Numbered from the stretch's first letter, positions 20,313 to 32,049 are shown. The stretch is 64,000 nt of DNA from Alentia gelatinosa (GCA_950022655.1 OX465584.1:3357694-3421693); one strand, 5' to 3'. Numbers and translations: made by a program. The notes: generated from the sequence alone by a model not told the origin.

Positions 20313-21160
20313 TGTACAAGCATGGTAGGTCCTTCTATATTTACTATATACTCGAAATTGATAAAAAATCATATATTCAATTTAGCCTAACAATTAATAT
20401 CTTAGTCAACGCATATGAGGAAGTGTTCTGTATTTTCCCATATGGAACAGTGTTCCATATGGTATTTTTACATTATATGGCAAAACAGTGCATATTTACA
20501 GTATATACTGCATGGATATATAGTAAATTAGGTGTCAGTCTGTCAATGGTCAGAAACTTAAATTACCTGCTCTCTGAACTGCTCTCAGCTATCTTAAAAA
20601 AATTATGGTCATACCTCAGGAGAAAAAAAATATCATTCATGTGAATAACACACAAGGTTGGCCTTATATTTGATTATTACAGGACTTAACATACCCTCTT
20701 CTGCCTCTAAAGCATTATACTATTTGCCATAGCCTTTTCAACCCTACCCCTCTGATACTATCTATTTTTGTTTCTGGTAGTGGTGTTGTTAATTGATAGA
20801 GTCATTGAGACTAAAGAGCTACTAACAGTAACTATGTACGTATTCCTATCGGAAGAACACGTTTGGATACGTTATCTAGTGGGGAGTGAGAATTCACCAT
20901 AAATCTAAGTACAAGATGCCAGAGTCATCTGGAGACTAACTTAGGTACTACTGAAATACTCTGTATTGACTACGGAAATAGTGGACACAGTTTAGATTAT
21001 TGAATTAGCTAGCAAAATATAACCAACAATAAAGTATGGTGTGTAGACGAAGCGTGTAGCCGTGTGTGTTGCGACCACGAGTGTCGCCACCTAGTGGGAA
21101 TTATCATATAAATGGATGTGGTGAATATCAGAGTGTATTCCTAATCTTGTTAATTAATCT

Positions 21161-21959
21161 GGGCCCTGTTTTTTAGTCACGACATTTGTGAGTGTCGCAG
21201 GCCTACGATCGCACAGCCGATCTATGACCTTTTTTGACGACAAAAGATGGCTGGCGTCCTATAGACGGTGTCGTAGTGCGCCACGGACGATCGCCGCTAA
21301 AAGTGTCAGCCGTCACGACAAGTATTGTGCATATATAGAGAATTTTTCCACTTCCCAACGAAAGTCATGAAATTTTAATACGAGTAAGGGGGATACATAT
21401 AAACTATAATCGTACCAAAAATGGGGAAGATCGGACATACCGTTCAGAAAATATGGGTGTTTGAATCGGGTTATCGCTCGGATATCGCACAAGCATTCTC
21501 CTAGCAGATCTTTCGTGGTACAGAGCGCGGAATCTCTGCTGGGAGAGTGAAGTAAGCGCATTCGGTGTCAACGTCTACACTGGCCACCAGAGCAGTGTAT
21601 GCTATGACAAAATTCAAACGCCGATATCTTCGGCACAAGACATCCGATTTTCTTGATATTTAGTACGATCATAGGTTATATGTATACCTTACTCGTGATA
21701 AAATTTCATTGCTTAATTCCAACGGGAAGTGAAGTTGAGCATTCGGTACGACATGTCCAGAGTGGTCTTAGGTATCCGACACTTATGGCGACACTTTCCT
21801 GTCTATTGTCCACCGAGTGTCGTGACTATAGCACACCTTTTACCTCTATGTGTCGTATCTACAGCAAGTGTCGCAGCCAGCCTAAGATCGTAGCTCTATA
21901 GCACACTGACAGCAAATATGTGTCGTAAGTTACGAATGTTGTGACTAAAAAACAGGGCC
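21161..21959. mobile_element. ~800 bp MITE with GGCCCTGTTTTTTAGTCAC termini and 8-bp duplication
   Basis: GGCCCTGTTTTTTAGTCAC at the left is inverted at the right (GTGACTAAAAAACAGGGCC). ATTAATCT is directly repeated outside both ends (21153-21160 and 21960-21967). Inside, a pair of inverted arms (about 21366-21475 and 21610-21715) is homologous to the arm pair in the MITE at 443-1246. Additional short repeats of GTGTCG type occur near both ends. An 8-bp duplication fits hAT-like or related transposases; the class is uncertain. Confidence 0.75.
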
Positions 21960-22401
21960 ATTAATCTAATCTACAAGGGGATTCCACAGGGAATTCCTTC
22001 AAATGTCATAACCACGTCAGTATATCTTAACCTAGAACGTAGGGAAGATTCTGGTATGTAGAAGTCAGTAGTATCTGGAAATATGACCTTTTATATGGCT
22101 ATCTTATGCTTAATGCTAAATACCATTTAACACTCTCTCGAGTACGTTATAATACCCAGAAGTAACACCCAAAAGTAACACTTGATATGATACCTACAAT
22201 AACCACAATATTGTACCATATTTGACTATGGTACAGTAGAATCGCTTCAGAAAGCAAAAAGAATATGAGACAAGCTAAAGTACAACAAGGAAGTATGAAA
22301 ATTTTGTCATATGGACATTTTTCAAAATATCGTAATTCAATGAAATCACAATTCAAATACTAAATACTGTGTTCTAGATGAGAGAATTTTTGTACTTACA
22401 G

Positions 22402-22445
22402 GGTATGAATGCTGGTGCAGAAAACGTCTGTAATGTGACAATTAC
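22402..22445 (+). CDS. Candidate host-gene exon d (44 nt)
   Basis: TTGTACTTACAG precedes and GTGAGT follows. It is phase 0 in (matching exon c, which ends after a full codon) and phase 2 out. It reads GMNAGAENVCNVTI. The NVT is an N-glycosylation sequon and the Cys suggests an extracytoplasmic location. The split codon AC|G gives Thr with exon e. Confidence 0.58.
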
Positions 22446-22836
22446 GTGAGTTTCTAAGAATCCTTTATTTTGAGTCACAACAGACATCATCAGACATCTC
22501 CATGTGATCTCTTGACTGACAATCATCATTCTGTCATCAACTGCCACTACTTCACAACCATTGTTTATTAATCATCACATGGTGCAATTTTATATGAAGT
22601 TACATGAGTGAAGTTTTTCTTGATCGTCAATTTCAGGAAATATTGTTAGAGGTTTCTGCATGTTTTCGAATTATCATCTTGCTGTTTATTGTTCTCTTCT
22701 AAATATCCCCTTAATACTGTAAGCAGATTTATAATTAGTCTTGTTGGATTTGAAAATGTTAGCAATCATATGTGTGGCATACAATAATAACACTCATTCT
22801 TATTTAACATTAATGAGCTGTTGCATCTATTTATAG

Positions 22837-22982
22837 GATGGGAAGCATTCTCTTTAAAATGGTGCTACAATTTACTTCAGAAGAAATCCTACTTGCTAAG
22901 ATTAATGATGTGTATACAAAGGTAAAGTTACTTGCACAAACAAATGGAATTCTTCTGCCTGATGGAATAAGAACTACACCAT
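22837..22982 (+). CDS. Candidate host-gene exon e (146 nt)
   Basis: CTATTTATAG precedes it and the donor GTGAGT follows. It enters in phase 2 and leaves in phase 1. The peptide runs MGSILFKMVLQFTSEE then ILLAKINDVYTKVKLLAQTN and GILLPDGIRTTP. The pattern beta-strand (GSILFKMVLQF), helix, then strand before a Cys-containing juxtamembrane segment is reminiscent of SEA-type modules that sit next to a membrane span. That fold is my inference. It is followed by exon f after a 3.2 kb intron that contains a DIRS element. Confidence 0.66.
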
Positions 22983-23427
22983 GTGAGTGCAATTCTCTTG
23001 CCTGTTCTAAAACGATGTATTGTAGCTCCTTATTTATTTTAGATATCATCTTAAAAACAACTTGAAGCTTGAAAATGGATTGTTAAGTCTAGACTCTACC
23101 CTTAGTTAGGGTAGACCTTAAAAATAGGTTACTCATGGTCTTTGGTCAGGGGTAGTCATTGCCCCCTCTGGTGCCCCCCTCTACCGCGCCTCACGGGCGC
23201 CCCTCCTGCCCCCTCGCAGCTTTCACACCTACCACGCAGTCACGTGGTCGACCCCAGTCCAGACCCCAGTCTCACTTCTACTCCAACCTCCCTGCAGTAC
23301 ACACGTACTCCACACTTTTTCTCGTCCTTTTTGGCCTTGTGCCCGCAGCCTTATTACTCCACAAGTAAAAGGACGGCACATCCATACTGACCATGATAAT
23401 TAGGGAGCTTCACAAGCAGAAGTCAAC

Positions 23428-24300
23428 ATGCCGAAAACCCGTAGCAATCCAGAACCCGGTACCTCCAAAGCCCCCCAGGGAGACGGAGCATCGGAGGCCA
23501 CGCTGAAGGGGTTGGTGGAACAGGGAAATACTGACACGTGGAGTCCGTATCTGACCATGGATCGTCTGTAAAGACGTCGAGGATCCTAGCCCTCGAGACC
23601 AACATGACGGCGATGACCACGAAAATCGACAGGGTGATGGATGCCATCATGAAGATGTCGCGGCAACGGTCGTGAGGATCGGACAAGGGATTGGGCGAAT
23701 GACCAGGCTTCGCGGCTACCTGCGGAGACCGCTACGTATCCAACGGGAGATGGATCGCGAGGCCCTACGGCACGAAAAGAAAGCCGGTAAGCTCACCACT
23801 GATTTGTCTACCAACCGTTTGATCTCTAAGCCGTATATGTACATTGACCGTGAGGGGGTTTATACCATCTCACAGAAACTTGAGGTTAGGGGTGCTCTGG
23901 GCCCCCTCGGGCGCATTCCTTATGATGATGGAGGACAACCGGGCAGTGCGGGACGAGGACCGTCGGGACCTGTATCGGCATCTCAGTTAGGTGACCACCG
24001 ACGCCCAGACACGGCCGTGGGCCGCGGTTAGACGCTGGTCCAACTACATCTTTGACCCGGTCGAGGCCGGGAGGATTTATTGGTCTGACCAAGTCAGGAT
24101 ACAAGATGAACGTGTCCGTATCGCAATGATGGCCACGAACGTGAACGTGAACGGCCAAGATGGCGGCAAGCCCGGAGCACGGGAGCTCCCGTGCTGGGGA
24201 TTCAATTTGGAGAGGGGTTGCCGCCAAAGTAACGGCCACCAGGATGGGGGTATCAAGTGGATACATGTATGGATACAGGAAGCTGTCCTACGGAGTTGGT
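23428..24300 (+). pseudogene. DIRS-like gag, copy B
   Basis: It starts ATG with MPKTRSNPEPGTSK. The conserved block SKPYMYIDREGVYTISQKLE matches copy A (SKPYMFVDCEGVYTLSQKLE). The Cys/His cluster (CWGFNLERGCRQSNGHQDG) is kept, but the last part is lost by a frameshift near 24270. At least three frame breaks occur (near 23570, 23900 and 24030). It is non-functional. Confidence 0.75.
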
Positions 24301-24482
24301 AACGAGAGTGCTGTACCAACATCGACAGCGGCCCCACACCGGACACCACAGGCCGGACACTCGGTGTGTCCGACTGAAGTACTCCACCAACAAGCTTAAA
24401 AAAACGGAGCCGCCGCGCCCCAGGAGTAGGCGCGGCACGAGTTACCACCCCTGCACCCGGTACGGATGCACCCCAGGTCAGG

Positions 24483-25325
24483 GTGCGACCTGCGGCCAGC
24501 GAGTGCATCAGGTGTGACGTAACACCACCACCCCACGTGACAACAACACCGTGTGCCGGACACGTGGCGCGTGGAGGTGTCAAAACGAAGCCGCAGCTGA
24601 GAGAGGATTACACTCCCGGGGATACTAGCGGTAACGGTGCGGAGGAGCAATTACCTCGGCAATTCCCCCGGGAGGATTTGGACAATGTGGACGCCCTTGA
24701 CTTCGCTGCTGTGAGGGATGTGTGTGATACAGGAGTGCCGGTCCCCGGGCTTCGGACTGACCCCGGGGCCTTCGCCGGCCACAGGCGGGCCCACTGGCCC
24801 CAGTTCGCCGCCCCCGGGCCGCCGGGCCAAGCCCACTTTTACGGAGAGGTAAAGGATACTGGGCTACCCAACGCCCTAAGTGCCCGGATTGAGCTGCCTA
24901 CGGACCTCAACATCCCCGCGTGGGTCCAATACCTCTCCGGGATACCCGGAAAACAAGAGCTTCTTGACTTTGTCTGGTTCGGCTTCCCCCTGGGGTACCT
25001 CGGGCCGGTGAGTGATACGCAAGGGGTAGCTATACGACGAATGGTGGCGGCCGCCCCCACGGCCACCCCCGAGGACCCGTTCCTCATGCTCGAGGACGGC
25101 TCTACGGTAACCACACGCATGCTTACCAAGGAATGGAAACAGCTCCTCGTAACAGCATAACAGCAGACGAACTATACCCTGCACAGCCTACGCAAGGCAG
25201 CAGCGACACAGGCATTCCAGGCTGGAATGCCTGAAATCTCCATTCAATGCTACGGAGGGTGAAAGTCTAATGCCCACCGCTCCTATATCAAAGACAAAAC
25301 ACTTTATGTCACGGCCTACCACATA
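24483..25325 (+). pseudogene. DIRS-like pol start fused to tyrosine recombinase end
   Basis: The frame first shows the N-terminal lead of DIRS RT (IELPTDLNIPAWVQYLSG, then FVWFGFPLGYLGPV). Immediately after, it shows the C-terminal half of a tyrosine recombinase: PFLMLEDGSTVT, then HSLRKAAATQAFQAGMP (the HxxR box) and YGG-KSNAHRSYI with the nucleophile Tyr. A TAA at 25158-25160 and a TGA where the GGW tryptophan is expected interrupt it. Everything from RT motif 1 to the recombinase N-terminus is deleted. This fixes the element class: YR retrotransposon, DIRS group. Confidence 0.78.
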
Positions 25326-25440
25326 AAATTTCCCCATGTTAAGTCTATGGCGGGTTTTTATTAGGGGTAGGATAAAGCAGTAAACCTCGCTCTCGTTAAG
25401 TCCCTAAACAAAAAAGACTCTTAAATTTTCTTACCCCCCC

Positions 25441-26190
25441 CACCCTCTCCTCATAATTGGCTTCTTGGCCATTTTTATTATCATATACAATTATCATTGT
25501 ATTATCTGTCATACAATCCAACATTGTATTACATCTTATTATACAACATTCTCATAATTGACTAATTTTCTACAGTCAATTAGTTTATGTAATATTACTA
25601 ACCTCATATTAATATTTCATTTTAATATGTCGTCCAGTAAGGTCAACATAAAATTTTATATTACTTTACTACATAAAATTCAATAAAATTTTATCTTCCC
25701 AGCTACTGCTTCTCAACTTTCATCCAGGGGTAAGGGTAATGAGGGAGTAAAAATTCAGACAGAAGAGTATGTTGTATTGCAATGAGTCAAGGAACTGAAC
25801 AGATTTTAATGACAGACGGAGGATTTTATATACAGATAGCAGGTGGAATCCTGCTGCAGGTTGAGCTTGCATCAAGACCGAGATTATATATGGCATAGAT
25901 ATACTCATCTAAATGTATCAAATCTTTGAATTATAGATAATAAAATGGGGGATTATCAGTAGAAATTTTACAACACTACATGCTCTTGATTGATCGTTTG
26001 TTAGGTATGCACCAGCCGATGAAAGAAGGATTGGAATTAGAATATCTACATTTGAAAATTAATCCAGAGCTCACATTTAAATGATGTAAGATCAATGAAT
26101 AACATGTTTTTTATTAAGTAGTACCACAATGCTGATGCATAATATGTTCCTTGTTTCCTCTGACACATTAGCCTAACTACATTCACTTCT
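25441..26190. other. AT-rich intronic sequence
   Basis: There is no recognisable gene. It contains many short TA-rich runs. Confidence 0.4.
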
Positions 26191-26201
26191 TCCTTGAACA
26201 G

Positions 26202-26539
26202 TGATTACCGATTGCAGAATCAATACACCTGCTGGGATTCATGACTGTCCACAATTAAACACAACAGCAGCACCTGTAGAGGAACCCTCACTCATGTTAG
26301 CTGGCACTTTGATTATGATCCCTGTACTTATCATACTTGCCATATTGGTAATAATTGTGGGACAAAAACAAAAGTTCCACCAGAAGACTCCACCACAGTT
26401 TGTTGAAATGTCACGGGCCTTTCGCCACCAAGTCTATAGCCCTGCATATTTCCCTGCATATCGTCCTCTTTGTCTCCCTGCATATCGCCGCCTTGCCTTC
26501 CGTCCTGCATATCGCCCTTGGGTTAGCCAAAGACCGTGA
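26202..26539 (+). CDS. Candidate host-gene transmembrane and cytoplasmic exon f
   Basis: The acceptor CTTCCTTGAACAG leads into phase 1; with the T left by exon e the first codon is TTG. The open frame has two Cys (ITDCRINTPAGIHDCPQ), an NTT sequon, and a clear membrane span (LAGTLIMIPVLIILAILVII). A basic cytoplasmic tail then contains the motif PAY four times (SPAYFPAYR, LPAYRR, RPAYRPW). It ends at TGA 26537-26539, but CC|GTGAGT there is also a perfect donor, so a further exon is possible. With exons a-e it predicts a type I single-pass surface protein. I do not recognise the family. Confidence 0.7.
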
Positions 26540-27480
26540 GTATCACATTTATATCACATTGAACAAAAAACTAAATTTGTTATTATGAAAAGTTCATTTT
26601 TGACCCAGACACAACACTACAAATGATTAAGACTAGGCATCTAAATGATATTTCCAAATTTCATTCTCCAAAATAGTCTATTAAAGTAAAATATTCTATT
26701 ATTTTATTATATTCCTATTCAGCTGTAGTCTACTGTTGCATGCCGTTAAATACATTAGTCCACTATGATTCTGACTAGATCTATTCTGTAATTTCATTTT
26801 AGGTATTTCTAAGAAAGATTTATATAAGGAAAAACAACATGCAATTGTGCCTTGTTGCATGACATCTTTCTACAGAATGGGACTGACTATCTATCTGTCA
26901 CTCAATAGTGGTGTTATGTGGTTTTCTGAATACTACTTTAGTCTGGAGTATAGATATTTTTTTAGAAAAAAAAAATTTCCTCTTTATTATATCATTAACA
27001 TTTTCCTTGTGTACCATCACTAAATATGATGAAGTTATACTCTATTGAGTATAGACCATCTACAATTTTGAAGTCTATATGTTTAGTGAGCAGATCCACT
27101 TTGTTAGTTTCTTATTCATTATAACTGATATATATTACATTTTACTTATTTCCACTGAAGAATAGATCTTGATAAGTTTTGATTTCTCTGATCAAGAATC
27201 CTCTCTCAATGAATTAGAAAATCTAAAACCGCAGTGTAATCTCTTCCTGCAATAATTAATCGTATGGTGACATCAGTGAACCTGTACCTCTCTCTATGTC
27301 TTTTATATATTATTAAGATATCGACATAAGGCAAGCTTTCATATTGATATCTATGTGGGCAGGGCTAGATCCTAGACTACCAATTTTGAATGAGATATCA
27401 CTTATAAAATGCATCTGAAGTTATGTTAAGTCACATCTGAAGTTAATGCAAGCAAGTACCATTCCAGAAAAAAACAACAA
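26540..27480. other. Unassigned AT-rich stretch
   Basis: No repeat or coding signal is recognised. It could hold the 3' UTR or a last exon of the host gene. Confidence 0.3.
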
Positions 27481-27694
27481 TCCATTTTTTTTTTTTTTTT
27501 TTTTTTTTATTCAATGAAAAGATTTACGACATACAAAGTTCACAAGCCAGGGGTGATCTTCCACTTTGCGGTCACACATAGGACCATTGGTCATGACAAA
27601 GACAGTGACATCACATGGAACTATATACAATTACAACATACAAACATACAGAAAGGATACAGTTCTGATGAACTTACAGTATTGATCTTATGAC

Positions 27695-30567
27695 TCAAAT
27701 TAGATGCTCTTCCTCATCAGTTATTATTGACATTATCACTTCTTTTACATTTGATTTAAAGGAATCTCCCGGTGGATGTGCCTGGATCTTTGGTGACAAT
27801 CGATCCCAGATCTTTACTCCTTGATATAATGGTGATTTTCTAAAACGTTCTGTCCTTGGCTTCTGCACTTTGATCTTTATTTTCTCTTCACTTCTAGTAC
27901 TTCTCGATCTTTGGATGTAGATATGGTGGGGATCTTCAGTCCACCATTTGATTAGGTTTAGTAAGTGATTGGTACGACGTATAAACAGTGGTCTAATCTT
28001 ACACAATCTGTAAAGTTCTTCATTACTTATATCCCTAGCCTTTGACACCCCTATAGCAGTGCGTAATGCTTTATTAACTAATACCTGTACTTTCAGTCTT
28101 TTTTCTTTTGTCATTAGTGTAAAAACATGATCAGCATACTCAACTATTGGTATCAACATATGTTTGACAAGTTTTATACTCGCGTCCATATTCAACAAGT
28201 ACTTGATTTTCCTGAATTTAAAGAGCTTGTAAGTAAAATCTTTTACCACCTTCTTATGGTGATCATTCATTGTTAAAGAATTGTCTAATATTAGTCCAAG
28301 ATACCTATATTTTTTTACTGATTTTATTTCGTTATTTCCTATAAAAGCATTTCTATATCTATCAATACCTCTTTCATTTCCTATCCACATAATCTTAGTT
28401 TTGTCATGATTCAGATGTAAATTGTTTTCTATGGTCCAACAGTGGACTGCTTCCAAACTACTCTTTTGAAGCAAAGACACTTGTTCTTGAGATTCTCCTA
28501 TAGTTATCAACGCTATGTCATCTGCATATAAGATTGGAGTCGAACTATGAAATATATCAGTAATATCATTTATAAACAACAAAAACAGTAAGGGACCTAT
28601 TACTGATCCCTGGGGAACGCCGCAGATGGTTCGCATATACTCTGACGATTCTCCATTAATCTTAAGGTTCACTTCCCTGTTGTATAAATAGTCCTTGATT
28701 AAACGTATAGTTTTTAAATCAAACTGGTAATTAATTAATTTTAGTAAAAGCAATTGATGGTTAACAGAATCAAACGCTTTTTTGAAGTCCAGAAAAGCTA
28801 TTGAGATTACTTTCTTATTATCCCGTGCTGTGGTTATTAATGTTATTACTGAAAATATTGCTTGAGCGGTTGATCTATGGGGTAGGAAGCCAAATTGCAT
28901 ATCCAATAGTGATTCATTCTTTGTTAATGTGTTGAGTAGTCTCTTATGCATGATTTTCTCAAAAACTTTAGACACGAAAGATAATACAGTGATCGGCCTC
29001 CAGTTTGAGAATAAAGACGAATCACCTTCTTTTGGAATTGGCGTAATAGTACCTTGCTTTAGAATTTGAGGAAAAATACAGTCTATGAAACATTTATCAA
29101 TTAGCTGCACAATTATATCTGGATTTAACAAAAGGATTTTCTTTAGTAATTGTCCATTAATTTTTTGCAGACCAGTGTTCTTATTGTTGTCCATCTTTTT
29201 GATAATTCCTATAACCTCTTCTTTGTTAGTGCTAGTCATGGTTTGCTCCGGTTCCTCCAGTTCATGATGTAGTTCCTCGTTCACTGGTTCCAGTTCTTCT
29301 AGCCGATCATCTATCATTCCATTATTGCCAATATTTATAAAATAGTCATTTAATTCGTTGCATTTATCTTTTAAATTTTCATTTATCTTAACTGGGAAAT
29401 TTACTTCTTTATGTGTACTATTACTCCAAAATTTATTAATCTCTCGCCAAATTTTTTTGGGGTTGTCCTTATACATCACCAGGTTCTTATGAACTCTTTT
29501 TGATTTGATTTTCTTCAATCCTGAACTTATTTCTCTACCGAGTCTTCTACCTGTTTGTAATTTCTTTCTTCTTTCTTCCGGAATTTCACATTTAATTAAA
29601 TCTACCATTAGTCGTTTCCTTCTTTCGATCTTAGCTTTTAACAGGTTGTCAATCTCCTCTCCTTGTACTGTATTCACACGCTTTTCAATTATAGGGGCCA
29701 CATCATCAATAGTTTTCTCAATGTAATCCAAATAGGTTTCACATGTTATTGGTACAGTTAAGTTGCATATAGTATCATTATTAAATTTTTCTTCTAGAAA
29801 GTCATTATTTATCTTGTTTGTGTTTCTGAATAGAGAGGTCTTACGTATGATTTTTTCTCTTAACTTTTTCCTTAATGCATAAATGATGATGTGATCTGAG
29901 ACATAATAATCTATATTACCACTTTCTAAAACATAATTACTATTAGTGTAGATATGGTCTATAGTACTGCTACCTCCCTGGAATAAAAAAGTGGGGCTCG
30001 TTTTCAACAAGTTCAGCTCATTCTGCAATAGAAAATATCTCATTACTTTGTTTTTTGGACAGCCAGGGGTAGTACTGTTAACGTTTAAATCTCCTAGTAT
30101 CCATGTTTCATGATACTTAAATCGTTCATCATCCTTTATCTTTTCGAGATAATCATAGCACTCCTTCACATGTTTACCAGGTGGCCTATATACAGCTATT
30201 ATAAGTAATTTCTTATGATTTGGTGGTTCAATGGAACATACAAGCGCTTCAATCTCTTTGGCTGATGTTGATAGATCATGGTACTCTGTAACATATGGTA
30301 CATATTTACTACTAAGATATAAAGCAACCACCCTCCCTTCTTTTTTTCTTCGTATTGTCTATCAGTTCTAAAAAATTTCATATTTGGTAAGCTTAACATG
30401 TCAGCAGTGTACTTCTCAGTAAGCCAAGTTTCTGTCACCGATACTAGATCAACATTTTTAAAAATTAGTTTAAAGTCTTCTTGTCTATTATACAGACTAC
30501 GTATATTAATAGTTAGCATCTTCATCCCCTTACTTACATTCAAATCCTCAGGGGTTTTATATGTCAT
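27695..30567 (-). pseudogene. LINE ORF2: endonuclease and reverse transcriptase (one frameshift)
   Basis: The minus frame starts at 30567 (MTYKTPEDLN). The endonuclease blocks are TINIRSL, VTETWLT, AVYRPPG, GDLNVN, DHIYTN and SDHIII. The RT blocks are WRPITVLSFVSKVFEK, FLDFKKAFDSVNH, GVPQGSVIGPLLF, LYADDIAL (catalytic) and KYRYLGLILD. The C-terminus reaches a stop at 27695. The single frame break lies in an A-rich run at about 30345-30352, a one-base indel in a homopolymer, so the copy is otherwise intact (about 955 codons). It would nick DNA and prime reverse transcription at the target. No RNase H is seen. YADD and the RT wording fit the CR1/Jockey group. Confidence 0.88.
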
Positions 30568-30730
30568 CTTGATAACAGCTAATCCCTTGTTTTGTTAGCA
30601 GCCATATTCCATTATCTCCGTAACACACTGTCGATGCTCCAATCTGTAACAATCTCAGATCACTCATTATTAATAAACATAAGACAAAGACATAGTACAA
30701 GACAGTTAAACATGTAGACAAGTGCAGACA

Positions 30731-30763
30731 CCAGTGGTCATATACTATATATATGACCACTGG
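30731..30763. repeat. Perfect hairpin in the spacer upstream of LINE ORF2
   Basis: CCAGTGGTCATATA and TATATGACCACTGG pair around a few bases. It lies in the transcript between the SGNH ORF and ORF2 and could influence ORF2 translation; that is speculation. Confidence 0.75.
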
Positions 30764-31245
30764 AGCCGACACAGGATCAGCAGATCCTATGCCAGCATAG
30801 TTACTAGTGAACACAAAAAACATGTAATAAATAAATCAAAATTTAACCCAGATACAAAGAAGGCGATGACGTCAGCGCAGTGCCACCAGAAAGATAACAA
30901 AGAGAGATAATAGGTGTAATTTTTCGAATTTATGGATAAACAAAAGCTAGAAAATAATAAATCTACTAATAATTTAGAAGTTAAGGCGGGCCAGTGACAG
31001 CAGAATAGAACCAAATATTCACTCATGGAATATTCTTCATATTAAGTTCGGGTATATCATTTGCTAATAAATGTATATCTCTGTAAACTTTAAACGTCCT
31101 TCGATATACAGGGTTTAGGAGAGTCTCTGGGGTTGATCAGCCATTATAGGGTAGTTCTAATGAACTTGTAGCTTAGTTATCATAAACTATATCCCAGGCA
31201 TATCCACAAGTGAAGTAATACGTAGTTCTCATATAAATAATAAAC

Positions 31246-31796
31246 TCAGCTGTGTCGACCGTGCTGCACATTCTTTTCTATACACATATTGAGTAGTCTT
31301 CCAATGTTTCTCTGAGTAGTAGCATCTGGGTGTGTCCCATCATATAACTTGTAGTACATATTTCTTGTCGGTTCATCACGTACGTTTTGGTGGACTTCCC
31401 TCCCTAAGTAGGGTGTGTACATATGGCGTGCTGTGTTGATCCTTGTGATCCCTTCGTTTACAGCTTTGATTATTACTTCTAGCTTTTCCTGTTCCTTATG
31501 CTTTCTTCCCCATCTCTTATTCGCTACTCTCAGATCCAAGGCATATATAGATTCAATGACGACTTTACACCCACTGTCCATAGCCGCAACGGCTAGGCTA
31601 AGATCTTCATACAGAGTCAGCAGTTCGTCGATAATGAAATTGGTACTTACAGGTCTGACCGATATTTTGACTGGTCTAACAGTGCGTTGGGTTATGTTGT
31701 TAATTCCAGCTATGGTATATATAGTGTTATATCATATTCCATGCCGTTTCGCCTCCCTGATTTCACGCACCGCTGCATTTGTAATGGCCTCCACTT
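31246..31796 (-). pseudogene. SGNH-hydrolase ORF of LINE, unit A, 5' truncated
   Basis: It corresponds to residues from about VEAITNAAVREIRE to the stop of the intact ORF at 37460-38128. The GDS start and the first helix are gone through the 949 bp deletion. A frame break near 31700 and differences such as Ile-for-Val are visible. The C-terminal DGTHPDA block is kept. Confidence 0.8.
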
Positions 31797-31952
31797 AGTC
31801 GTAAGTTCCTGTTCTCCATTTTCTACTTTCCTGTTATCTTCAGCTGTTGTTATTGTAATTACTGGGATTTCCCATTTGTCGCATGATTTATTGGCCGGTG
31901 ACTTTTCCACTTTATCTGGGGTTTCTTTTCTCGCCAAGTTGTCCACTTCCAT
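31797..31952 (-). pseudogene. NADAR ORF N-terminal stub, unit A
   Basis: It has the same first 52 residues as the NADAR ORF of unit B (MEVDNLARKETPDK...ELTT), then the deletion joins it to the middle of the SGNH ORF. The NADAR domain itself is absent in this unit. Confidence 0.8.
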
Positions 31953-32049
31953 TCCCCACGCTGACCAGCTATTTGTTCTGTTTCCTGTATTCCTTCTTTT
32001 CCAGGAAGATTCTTCAGGTGCCCCCCATGGGAGGAGTTCGGCTGGTATG

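Larger units (their letters stand above)
23085..25440 (+). mobile_element. DIRS-like tyrosine-recombinase retrotransposon, copy B, internally deleted
   Basis: In order it contains a 5' region homologous to 3700-3983, a gag pseudogene, a Pro-rich linker, the beginning of the RT-bearing pol, and the end of a tyrosine recombinase. The RT core, RNase H and recombinase N-terminus are missing. TGTTAAGTCTA occurs near both ends (23081-23091 and 25337-25347). The ends also carry complementary short motifs (ACCCTTA / TTAGGGGTAG), as expected for the terminal/internal complementary repeats of DIRS elements, but I could not define them exactly. It lies in an intron of the host gene, same strand. Confidence 0.72.

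Noticed and set aside
20132..20328. Open frame after a good acceptor (TCCTTGACAG), possible exon between c and d
   Set aside because: Its phase does not fit exon c or d, and most of it lies in a hairpin element (20218-20312).
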